From assembly GCA_005787665.1 (NCBI GenBank), contig SYAB01000201.1, forward strand, positions 1 through 7,434: a stretch of 7,434 nt of DNA. Reading direction: 5' to 3'. A program made the translations under genes and the position numbers. Below the pieces are notes generated by a model that had not been told where the DNA came from, did not search any database, and worked only from the letters and a program-made list of their open reading frames with translations. The stretch is from Actinomycetota bacterium (GTDB lineage Bacteria > Actinomycetota > Actinomycetes > Mycobacteriales > Mycobacteriaceae). Shown here piece by piece: positions 1 to 5,296 of this stretch; positions within the stretch are counted from its first letter, which is position 1, and every line of letters starts with the position of its first letter.

Positions 1-555
1 GAAGATCCGTTGATAACCGGCGCCATCGGTCATCAATACCCCGGTGACCACCAGGCCGAGCACGCCGCCGAGACCGAGCATCGCCGACAGCGCGGTGATC
101 GATCGTGCCAGTCGCTCAGGCGGAAGCTCGTCACGCAGAATCGACACCGCCACCGGATACAGCGCGAACGCGCCGCCCTGCAACATCCGTCCGAGGAGCA
201 GCAGCGGAAGCGACGCCGTCGTCGCCGCCAGCAGCGAACCGCCGAAGACCAGTGCAAGAACCCCCAGTAGCACTCGCTTCTTACTGCGCAGGTCGGCCAG
301 TCGGCCGATCAACGGCGTTGCCGCCGCAGCGGCGAGCAGGTTCGCCGTCACCACCCAGCTGACAGAGGCGGCCGGCTCATGGAGTTGGGTCGCGATAGCG
401 CCCAGCACCGGGACGACGACGGTCTGCAGAAACGCGACGGTCAGCACGACCAAGCTCAGAGTGGCCACCAGCGGCCCCGAGCCAGACGGGCGGCGAACCG
501 CGACTTTAGTGGACCGTGCCATCGGCGCCATTGCCGTTACGAGGGGTGATCGCAT
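1..555 (-). CDS. MFS transporter, N-terminal part (3' end outside window)
   Basis: This is the first 185 codons of a major facilitator superfamily permease in the cytoplasmic membrane; the gene runs off the left edge. After a basic N-terminus come hydrophobic helices at about residues 28-55, 64-84, 95-115, 117-140 and 152-176. The MFS motif A is clear in the loop after the second helix (GRLADLRSKKR, residues 84-94). A motif-B-like segment with Arg123 follows (LLLLGRMLQGG), then a glycine-rich motif-C-like helix (MLGLGGVLGLVVTG), which is typical of drug/proton antiporters. The style resembles the DHA1/DHA2 multidrug exporters, but the helix number cannot be counted here. The start is uncertain: ATG at 555, 531 and 522 are all in frame and none has a good ribosome binding site. 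It lies 109 bases after the methyltransferase gene in the same direction, so it may be the export gene of that cluster. The substrate is unknown. Confidence 0.88.
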   Translation of the reverse strand, partial: MRSPLVTAMAPMARSTKVAVRRPSGSGPLVATLSLVVLTVAFLQTVVVPVLGAIATQLHEPAASVSWVVTANLLAAAAATPLIGRLADLRSKKRVLLGVLALVFGGSLLAATTASLPLLLLGRMLQGGAFALYPVAVSILRDELPPERLARSITALSAMLGLGGVLGLVVTGVLMTDGAGYQRIF

Positions 556-622
556 ACGAGCAGCTTCGCCGATCCTGCGGGTCCTGCGCCTCGGCCAGTC
601 GGCTGAACTGTGATTGAACCGG

Positions 623-642
623 CGTCCCCCGATCAGGGGACG
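623..642. promoter_or_regulatory. Perfect inverted repeat between methyltransferase and MFS genes (operator or terminator)
   Basis: The palindrome GTCCCCCGATCAGGGGAC (624-641) has 7-bp arms when the flanking C/G pair is included. It lies 22 bases past the methyltransferase stop and about 68 bases before the first possible MFS start. It could be a GC-rich terminator without a U-tract, but a very similar palindrome sits upstream of the VOC gene (3685-3703). That makes a shared operator at least as likely. The assignment is inference. Confidence 0.45.
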
Positions 643-664
643 GCAGGATGCGCTGCATCGCTGC

Positions 665-1519
665 CTACCGCCGGTCCGGCTTGACTGCGCGGATCACCGC
701 GGCCTGAGAACACCCCGCCGGGTGATCCGGCGTGATGTAGGCGTCCCAGAAACCCGGTTCTCCGGTGGGTGGCGCGGCGAAGTCCTCGACGACAAGCCCG
801 CGCAGACCTGCGGCGTCGGCCGCCGCCGACCAGGACGCGACATCGTGAAAGTAGTCCTCCACGGTCAACGCACCTTTCGGGGTGATGAAGGTGATCCGGA
901 TGGGGGTGAACGCCGGGATAACACCGCCGTGGCCGGCGGGCGCGAGGACCGTCTTTCCGACCCCGTACTGGTCGCACGGCGGGAACGGGGCGGTGTCCAG
1001 CCGAGGGTGGGCGTCGATGACAACGAGCCGTCCTCCCGGTCGCAGGAACGCCGCGGCGGCCCGCAGCATGGCGTCGAGTTCGGCCTGGGTCGCGGCATGG
1101 CTGGTGACGAATCCCATGAAGGCCACATCGAAAGAACCCAGCAGGTCCTCGATTTCGACCGCCCCGCCGGCCCACCCGCGGCGTCCCTGGCCGAGGGCGC
1201 CAAGGTCACCGAAGGCGAAGCGGCAGTTCCCCGGAACCGGTTCGGCGTGAGCGAGACCCAACTGTTCGTGGCTGTGGTCGATGCCGAGGACCGTCGTCAC
1301 ACCCGCCAACTCGGCGATCTCCCGAGTCCGCAGACCCGGCCCGCAGCCCAGGTCCACCACCCGGACACCGTTGCGTCCCCCCACCGCTTGTTGCACGGCC
1401 CGCATGGCGTTGAAGTCATCAGCGACGGAAGTGGAGGTCGGCATGGCGCGGAATGCTGCGTAGATGTCAGCGGCCTCTGACCCGTACAGCGCGGTCTCGT
1501 CGGTGACATGCTTGCTCAC
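665..1519 (-). CDS. Class I SAM-dependent methyltransferase
   Basis: A 284-residue cytosolic methyltransferase predicted to transfer a methyl group from S-adenosylmethionine to an unknown small molecule. The Rossmann-like motif I is VVDLGCGPG (residues 54-62). The acidic residue after the second strand is Asp81 (in GIDHSHEQL), motif II-like GDLG is at 104-107, and the post-motif segment LRPGGRLVVIDAHPR is at 159-173. The C-terminal third (ALTVEDYFHDVASWSAAADAAGL) resembles the usual end of this fold. The start is the GTG at 1519: it has a strong GGAGGAG site (1527-1533) 7 bases upstream, and it overlaps the hydrolase stop by four bases (GTGA). The same frame stays open upstream to 2218, but that part is antiparallel-free shadow of the hydrolase gene. 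Third or fourth gene products of this operon probably act on the same compound. The methyl acceptor (O, N or C) cannot be told. Confidence 0.9.
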   Translation of the reverse strand: MSKHVTDETALYGSEAADIYAAFRAMPTSTSVADDFNAMRAVQQAVGGRNGVRVVDLGCGPGLRTREIAELAGVTTVLGIDHSHEQLGLAHAEPVPGNCRFAFGDLGALGQGRRGWAGGAVEIEDLLGSFDVAFMGFVTSHAATQAELDAMLRAAAAFLRPGGRLVVIDAHPRLDTAPFPPCDQYGVGKTVLAPAGHGGVIPAFTPIRITFITPKGALTVEDYFHDVASWSAAADAAGLRGLVVEDFAAPPTGEPGFWDAYITPDHPAGCSQAAVIRAVKPDRR

Positions 1520-2406
1520 GGTCGTACTCCTCCGCGGTGCCGGGCGGCGAGGAACCCGGCGACGGAATCGATGTAGCGCTCGGGGGCCTCGAAGAACGGC
1601 ATGTGCGAGCAGCCCGGGAAGTAGGCCAGTTCGGCGTTGGGCAGGCGGTCGCGGGCCATCGCGGCCAGTTCGGGCACGATGTAGTCGTGCTCGCCATGCA
1701 CGAGGAGCACCGGTGTGGTGACTGAACCCAGGTCGTCCATCCGATCCCAGGTGCGCAGCGTTCCGGTGCACTGGAAGAAATACGGTCCGAACATCGTCGC
1801 GAAGACCTCTTCGCCCATGTTGTTCATGCACCACAGCAGCGACTCCGGCCACGGGTGGATCCGGCACAGGTGCCGGTGCATCAGCAGGGTCACCGCGGCC
1901 TGATATTCGGGGTGGCCGGTGGTGCCCTCGGCTTCGTGGCGAGCCATCATGGTCACCGTCTCCGCACCCAGGGCGTCTTTCTTGCGGTCGAACCCGCGCT
2001 GCATCCGCGGTAGGTCGAAGGCGGTGTCTGCCGCGATGAACGCTCCGACGTGATCCGGATGGCGCAGGACGTATTCCAAACCCAGCACCCCGCCCCAGGA
2101 CTGGCCCAGGACGTCGACCACACCCAGACCAAGGGCGGCACGGACGGTATCCATCTCGAGGACAAACCGGTCGATGGTCCACAGGGACGGGTCTGTCGGC
2201 CGGTCGGACTCCCCGCACCCCAACTGATCCCAGGTCACCAGGCGCACCCCGCGTGCGACGAGCGCTTCATGGCTGTCCCGAAGGTAGCGCGACGGGCAGC
2301 CCGGGCCGCCGTGGACCATCAGCAGGGTGCGCGGCCCGATCCCGACGGTGTAGGTCATCACCTGGTGGCCCCCGACGTCGACGGGCTGCCGGGTCCACTC
2401 GGTCAT
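1516..2406 (-). CDS. Alpha/beta hydrolase, proline iminopeptidase-like (S33 type)
   Basis: A complete 296-residue alpha/beta hydrolase with no signal peptide, so probably cytosolic. The oxyanion motif HGGPG is at 32-36, followed by the family signature WDQLGCGESDRP (59-70). The nucleophile elbow GQSWGG (101-106) carries Ser103. The rest of the predicted triad is Asp241 (GEHDYIVPE) and His268 (GCSHMPF). HGGPG, DQLGCGxS and the cap segment GPYFFQCTGT are typical of proline iminopeptidases and tricorn-factor-F1-like peptidases, but the same architecture also occurs in lactonases, esterases and amidases, so the substrate is open. The ATG at 2406 overlaps the GNAT stop (ATGA), and the stop overlaps the methyltransferase GTG (GTGA). 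There is no obvious own ribosome binding site, so it probably depends on translational coupling. Beside an acetyltransferase and a methyltransferase, cleavage of an ester, amide or short peptide intermediate is plausible (inference). Confidence 0.93.
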   Translation of the reverse strand: MTEWTRQPVDVGGHQVMTYTVGIGPRTLLMVHGGPGCPSRYLRDSHEALVARGVRLVTWDQLGCGESDRPTDPSLWTIDRFVLEMDTVRAALGLGVVDVLGQSWGGVLGLEYVLRHPDHVGAFIAADTAFDLPRMQRGFDRKKDALGAETVTMMARHEAEGTTGHPEYQAAVTLLMHRHLCRIHPWPESLLWCMNNMGEEVFATMFGPYFFQCTGTLRTWDRMDDLGSVTTPVLLVHGEHDYIVPELAAMARDRLPNAELAYFPGCSHMPFFEAPERYIDSVAGFLAARHRGGVRP

Positions 2407-2999
2407 GAGCGGGGGCTTTCGTCGCGGCTGTCGAAGGGGTAGGCAAGGAAATGGTAGCGGCGGTTGTCGGCGTCGAACTCTGCCAGCACCTGCGCCCCGA
2501 GTTTAGTGGTGGTGGTGTGCAGCGAGCGCGGGTTGTCGGCGGCGACGAACAGCACGCCGACGTCGTAGCGGTCGCGGTAAGCCGCCCGTGTGGCGTCGTT
2601 GAACGCGCCATATACCCCGCGCCCGCGTAGCGAGCTGTCGATCAGCACCGGGCCGCGAAAGGCCCAGCGCTGCCGGGCGATAGGGATGCCGCGGAATTCC
2701 AGCACCTCGGCCAGTTCCAACACCGCCTTGGTGATCGGGCCGACCTGGGGGTCGATTCGCGCCGGCGCCGGGGTCACGGCGATGAAACCCCCGACGGCAC
2801 CGTCGGATTCGGCGACGTGGATGCCGCCGGCGCGAACGGTGTCGATGAACCACTGCGCGCTGTGCAGGACCGACAGAAAGCCGTCGGCACGCTCGCCGGG
2901 GTCGAGGTTGCCGACGTAGTAGCGGCTCTCCAAGTCGGTCAGGGCATTGATGTCGCCGGGCTCGGCCAGCCGGATCGTCAACTCCGGCGCCGACCTCAC
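2403..2999 (-). CDS. GNAT family N-acetyltransferase
   Basis: A 198-residue protein predicted to transfer an acyl group from acetyl-CoA to an amine. After an N-terminal strand (LTIRLAEPGDINAL, typical for GNAT proteins) come the central strand VGGFIAVTP (69-77) and then motif A around FRGPVLIDSSLRGRGVYGAF (114-133). The RGRGVYG part would bind the CoA pyrophosphate; Tyr130 replaces the small residue of the strict RxxGxG/A form, a common variation. The motif-B-like segment VAADNPRSLHTTTTKLGAQ is at 152-170. I chose the GTG at 2999 because it overlaps the VOC stop (GTGA) and keeps the N-terminal strand; a weak GGCGGTG site lies 5 bases upstream. The 3' end overlaps the hydrolase ATG. The substrate is not recognisable. 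Acetylation of an antibiotic-like amine, an amino acid or a pathway intermediate are all possible. Confidence 0.85.
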   Translation of the reverse strand: MRSAPELTIRLAEPGDINALTDLESRYYVGNLDPGERADGFLSVLHSAQWFIDTVRAGGIHVAESDGAVGGFIAVTPAPARIDPQVGPITKAVLELAEVLEFRGIPIARQRWAFRGPVLIDSSLRGRGVYGAFNDATRAAYRDRYDVGVLFVAADNPRSLHTTTTKLGAQVLAEFDADNRRYHFLAYPFDSRDESPRS

Positions 3000-3580
3000 G
3001 GATTCACCGCCGGGTGCGGCCGAGGTCGCCGCTCGACGGCGGTGCGACCGGTGACGGTCGGCACATCGTCGAAATCCCTGGTCCAGCAGGCGAATTCGAG
3101 CATAGTCCCGTCGGGATCGGTGAAATAGAACGACCGAATGAATACCCCCGGGTGCAGCGTCTCGGCGACTTGGGAGGCGCTTTCGTCGTGATTGAGTACC
3201 GGGCCCACCGCCACCCCCTTGTCGATCAGCCGCTGGCGGTAATCGTCGAACCGCCCGGTGGGGACGTGAAAAGCCAGGTGGTTCATCGTTCCCACCGCGG
3301 TCACGATGTCACCGACCCCGGGAAGGGCCGCCGGCGTGGTCTCACCGATCGTCCCGTCGGGAGCGTCGGCGAACCAGAAGAACGCCACACAATCACCGCC
3401 CCCGGCGTCGAAGAAAAAGTGCTGCCCCATCCCGTCGGGTAGTTCCATCGCCTTGACTAACGGCATGCCCAGCACGCCGGAGTAGAACTCCACCGTACGT
3501 GCCATATCCGCGCACACCAGCGCGACGTGGTTGATCCCGCCGAGTTCGAATTCGCGGTTGGGGGCGTCGGGCCGGATCAT
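2996..3580 (-). CDS. VOC-fold metalloenzyme (glyoxalase / extradiol dioxygenase superfamily)
   Basis: A 194-residue vicinal-oxygen-chelate protein and the first gene of the leftward operon. It has two beta-alpha-beta-beta-beta modules: GGINHVALVCADMARTVEFY (14-33), then MNHLAFHVPTGRFDDYRQRL (99-118). The three expected metal ligands are visible: His18, His101 and Glu162 (DPDGTMLEF), the usual 2-His-1-carboxylate set. The DPDG turn and final LEFACWTR strand are typical. The superfamily includes ring-cleaving dioxygenases, glyoxalase I, epimerases and fosfomycin- or bleomycin-resistance proteins. This one most resembles dioxygenase/glyoxalase-like members, but its reaction cannot be assigned. 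The start is the ATG at 3580, because AGGGAGGT (3586-3593) lies 5 bases upstream and the first strand follows directly. The frame is open to 3808 but the extra 76 residues look non-coding and would run into the oppositely oriented small gene. The stop overlaps the GNAT start by four bases. Confidence 0.9.
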   Translation of the reverse strand: MIRPDAPNREFELGGINHVALVCADMARTVEFYSGVLGMPLVKAMELPDGMGQHFFFDAGGGDCVAFFWFADAPDGTIGETTPAALPGVGDIVTAVGTMNHLAFHVPTGRFDDYRQRLIDKGVAVGPVLNHDESASQVAETLHPGVFIRSFYFTDPDGTMLEFACWTRDFDDVPTVTGRTAVERRPRPHPAVNP

Positions 3581-3585
3581 CTGTG

Positions 3586-3593
3586 ACCTCCCT
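3586..3593 (-). promoter_or_regulatory. Strong ribosome binding site that fixes the VOC gene start
   Basis: AGGGAGGT on the minus strand, 5 bases before the ATG at 3580. It is one of the best Shine-Dalgarno matches in the window. It favours this start over in-frame starts further upstream (up to 3808) and marks the head of the coupled operon. Confidence 0.75.
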
Positions 3594-3648
3594 GGGCTGT
3601 CGTCGGCCATCTCACGACACAGCATTGCCCACACCCCCATCCAGGTCT

Positions 3649-3703
3649 GTCCCCCAACCGGTCCGGTGTTGCGGGAGATGTCCGCTCCCCCGGTCGGGGG
3701 ACA
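3649..3703. promoter_or_regulatory. Nested inverted repeats in the divergent intergenic region (candidate operator)
   Basis: The left arm TGTCCCCCAACCGG (3649-3662) is matched in inverted orientation, 13 of 14 bases, by TGTCCCCCGACCGG read on the minus strand from 3703 to 3690; 27 bases separate the arms. The right arm is itself part of a compact palindrome, TCCCCC-GGTC-GGGGGA (3686-3701). On the minus strand that palindrome reads TGTCCCCCGACCGGGGGAG, almost the same as the one at 624-641. It lies about 105 bases upstream of the VOC start and about the same distance from the divergent small gene, a fitting place for a regulator site. No regulator gene is in the window. Confidence 0.5.
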
Positions 3704-3806
3704 ACCCCGATCACCCCTGCAAGGGTCCGATCGACCGACCGAAGACGGCCGGCCCGGCCAGCACAGTTGAACGATCGAGACCACCACCCCACAAGGAGAA
3801 ACCGAC

Positions 3807-4082
3807 ATGAAGACCTACCTGCCCTCGGTCATCGTGGGAATCGCCCTCACCGGCGCCGCCTTCGGATTCGGCGCCGTTACTGCTCAGGCCGCCGACGTCA
3901 ACAACCAGAATGCCGGCCAGGTCAGCGCCGAACTGACATCGATGGGCTACGCGGTCCAGGAGAACGGGGCGATCAGCGGCGATTTGTCACGGTGCGCTGT
4001 TACCGGCGTCGAGGGCCTGACATCGGGTAAAGCCATCGGCACCGCCTATTTCGACGTGTCCTGCCCGAGCAGCAACAACTGA
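3807..4082 (+). CDS. Small exported protein, 91 aa, two cysteines
   Basis: I do not recognise a named family beyond a mycobacterial small-secreted-protein style. Residues 1-28 form a Sec-type signal peptide: Lys2, a hydrophobic core (VIVGIALTGAAFGFGAV) and an AQA cleavage site just before ADVNNQ. The mature chain would be about 63 residues, polar, with Cys63 and Cys86 likely forming one disulfide in the oxidising envelope. There is no lipobox, so it should be released or loosely wall-associated. The start has a good AAGGAG site (3793-3798), 8 bases upstream. It stands alone: the leftward operon diverges from it, and an SDR remnant lies behind. The segment NNQNAGQVSAELTSMGYAVQENG suggests an amphipathic helix followed by a small beta fold; this is inference. 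Function is unknown. Confidence 0.85.
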   Translation: MKTYLPSVIVGIALTGAAFGFGAVTAQAADVNNQNAGQVSAELTSMGYAVQENGAISGDLSRCAVTGVEGLTSGKAIGTAYFDVSCPSSNN

Positions 4083-4124
4083 CCTTTCCCCGACCAACAC
4101 CCGACCGAAAGCAGAAGGAACGCA

Positions 4125-4266
4125 GCTGTCGGTCAGGCCGGGGTGGATGCTGGTGACCCGCAGCAGCGGTTCGTCTGCCCGAAGCGAGGTAGGTGAGCGC
4201 ACCGGCCCCGGCCGCGATGGCGGAGCCGATCCCGCCGCCCGCACCGGTGATCAGGGCGGTGGGCAT
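4125..4266 (-). pseudogene. Decayed short-chain dehydrogenase remnant with internal deletion
   Basis: Read leftward, the ATG at 4266 opens MPTALITGAGGGIGSAIA (4266-4213), a textbook SDR N-terminus with the TGxxxGIG dinucleotide-binding motif. Within about 25 bases the sequence switches frame to SLRADEPLLRVTSIHPGLTD (4187-4128), which matches the post-catalytic SDR segment (the xxVTSxHPGxxxT region, normally about 160-180 residues from the start). The middle, including the Ser-Tyr-Lys catalytic part, is gone, and the C-terminus after TDS is not recognisable. So an SDR of roughly 230 residues (from memory of the family) has been collapsed by a deletion of about 140 codons and a frame change. 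It does not come from the neighbouring intact SDR, whose corresponding segments differ (SVLITGAGSGIG, ANAVAPGLVDTP). No functional product is expected. Confidence 0.75.
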
Positions 4267-4320
4267 ACCCGGGGATGCTATCGCCCACGCTCGCGCCGTC
4301 CTCCGGCGCAGAATGAACCG

Positions 4321-5067
4321 GTGAACTCATTTCTTCGATTCCCCGACGGCGCCTCGGTGCTGATCACCGGGGCCGGCAGCGGAATCGGCCGATCGACCGC
4401 GCGGATCTGCGCCGAGGCCGGCCTGCGGATCGCGGCGTGGGACCTCGTTCCCGAATCCCTCGAGTCGTTGGCCGACGAATTGACCGGAAGCGGCACAACG
4501 GTTTTCACCGCCACGGTGGACATCCTCGACGAGGCCGCGATCGAGGCGGGCTTCGCCGCGACCCAGAAGGCGTTCGGGCACATCGACTACCTGGTGAACA
4601 ACGCCGGCCCCACCGGAACCTCGTCGTCGGTGTCGTTCTCCGAAGGCATCGTCATGGCGGCGGGCAGTATGGCGAACGTGACGAGTGCGTGGCTGGACCT
4701 CGGACGGCGCGAGGGCGACGCCGTCGTTAATGTGGCGTCGGTGGCCGGCAACATCACCGGTGCCGGCGCCGGGGCGTGGTATCCCTCGGCGAAATCCGCC
4801 ATCGCGGGTTACACCCGCCATCTCGCGCTGCGCCGCCCCGGCGGCATCCGCGCCAATGCCGTCGCCCCCGGTCTCGTCGACACCCCGCGGGTGGCCGCCT
4901 ACATCCAGGGCGACGAGGGCAAGGGCATCATCGAGCGCAACCCCATAGGGCGTCCCGGTCGTCCCGACGACATCGGCGCGGCGATCTGCTTTCTGCTGAG
5001 TCCGGCAGCCTCGTACATCAATGGAGTGTTGCTACCGATTGACGGCGGCGCGCAGGTGACCGCCTGA
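4321..5067 (+). CDS. SDR family NAD(P)-dependent oxidoreductase
   Basis: A complete classical short-chain dehydrogenase/reductase of 248 residues, the usual length. The cofactor motif TGAGSGIG is at 16-23. Asp41 at the end of the second strand (IAAWDLV) predicts a preference for NAD(H) over NADP(H). NNAG is at 93-96. The catalytic set is probably Asn119, Ser140 (VNVASVAG), Tyr154 and Lys158 (YPSAK). The PG segment AVAPGLVDTP follows, and the C-terminus ends with INGVLLPIDGGAQVTA, the normal last strand. It should oxidise an alcohol or reduce a ketone in the cytosol; the substrate is unknown. I take the GTG at 4321 because it sits just before the first strand (FLRFPDGASVLITG). The frame is open back to 4147, but the upstream residues are low-complexity and overlap the SDR remnant on the other strand. 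The ribosome binding site is weak. Confidence 0.9.
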   Translation: MNSFLRFPDGASVLITGAGSGIGRSTARICAEAGLRIAAWDLVPESLESLADELTGSGTTVFTATVDILDEAAIEAGFAATQKAFGHIDYLVNNAGPTGTSSSVSFSEGIVMAAGSMANVTSAWLDLGRREGDAVVNVASVAGNITGAGAGAWYPSAKSAIAGYTRHLALRRPGGIRANAVAPGLVDTPRVAAYIQGDEGKGIIERNPIGRPGRPDDIGAAICFLLSPAASYINGVLLPIDGGAQVTA

Positions 5068-5296
5068 CAGGCCCGGCTTACGGCCCAGCACCACCGCACT
5101 CACCACCGTTGGATCGACACAGATATCCGATGGCACCAACTCACCCATCATCTGGACCGTGAACCCACCCGGACACCACCCCTTTGTGTTTGGGGGTTGG
5201 GAGCATTCCGCGGGCCGGCCGGAATTCCCCTTGACGAAGCAGATCCGCACGTAGATTGAGTCGGGACCTGGTGAGAGCGAGCGAGGGCGGCCGTCG
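5068..5296 (+). other. Intergenic stretch without a recognised gene
   Basis: These 229 bases lie between the SDR stop and the amidohydrolase start. Short frames are open on both strands: a plus-strand frame ends at the TAG at 5251-5253, and a minus-strand frame runs 5250-5032. Neither has a good ribosome binding site or a family motif I know. A perfect GGCCGGCC and an adjacent GGAATTCC palindrome lie near 5214-5228; they look incidental. The right end holds a possible promoter, listed separately. Confidence 0.5.
5231..5257 (+). promoter_or_regulatory. Possible SigA-type promoter for the amidohydrolase gene
   Basis: TTGACG (5231-5236) matches the -35 consensus, and TAGATT (5252-5257) fits the mycobacterial TAnnnT -10 pattern. 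The spacing is 15 bases, shorter than the usual 16-18, which lowers confidence. Transcription would start near 5264, about 33 bases before the ATG. Confidence 0.35.

Noticed and set aside
44..613. 189-codon plus-strand frame and neighbouring short plus-strand frames
   Set aside because: They are antisense to the MFS gene, which shows motif A and membrane helices on the minus strand.
690..729. 9-bp inverted repeat CGGATCACC ... GGTGATCCG
   Set aside because: It lies inside the methyltransferase coding region with a 22-base gap and is explained by common codons for the ITPDHP and AVIRA segments. It has no link to a start or stop.
614..1480. 288-codon plus-strand frame
   Set aside because: It is antisense to the methyltransferase, which carries the SAM-binding motif. 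The translation is Arg/Gly-rich without motifs.
665..2218. 517-codon frame suggesting a long fusion ending in the methyltransferase
   Set aside because: The part above 1519 is out-of-frame translation of the hydrolase gene. The methyltransferase has its own GGAGGAG site and GTG start at 1519.
3712..3760. Short repeats and palindromes (CCCTGCAAGGG, CGACCGACCGA, GGCCGGCCCGGCC)
   Set aside because: The stems are only 4-5 bp or simple GC-rich repeats expected by chance in this composition.
3581..3808. 76-residue N-terminal extension of the VOC protein
   Set aside because: The extension has no VOC similarity, crosses the divergent promoter region and overlaps the plus-strand gene at 3807. The strong ribosome binding site at 3586-3593 supports the shorter protein.
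4147..4320. 58-residue N-terminal extension of the intact SDR
   Set aside because: The residues are Arg/Gly/Pro-rich with no SDR similarity, and the same bases hold the SDR remnant on the other strand. The normal SDR N-terminus begins at 4321.
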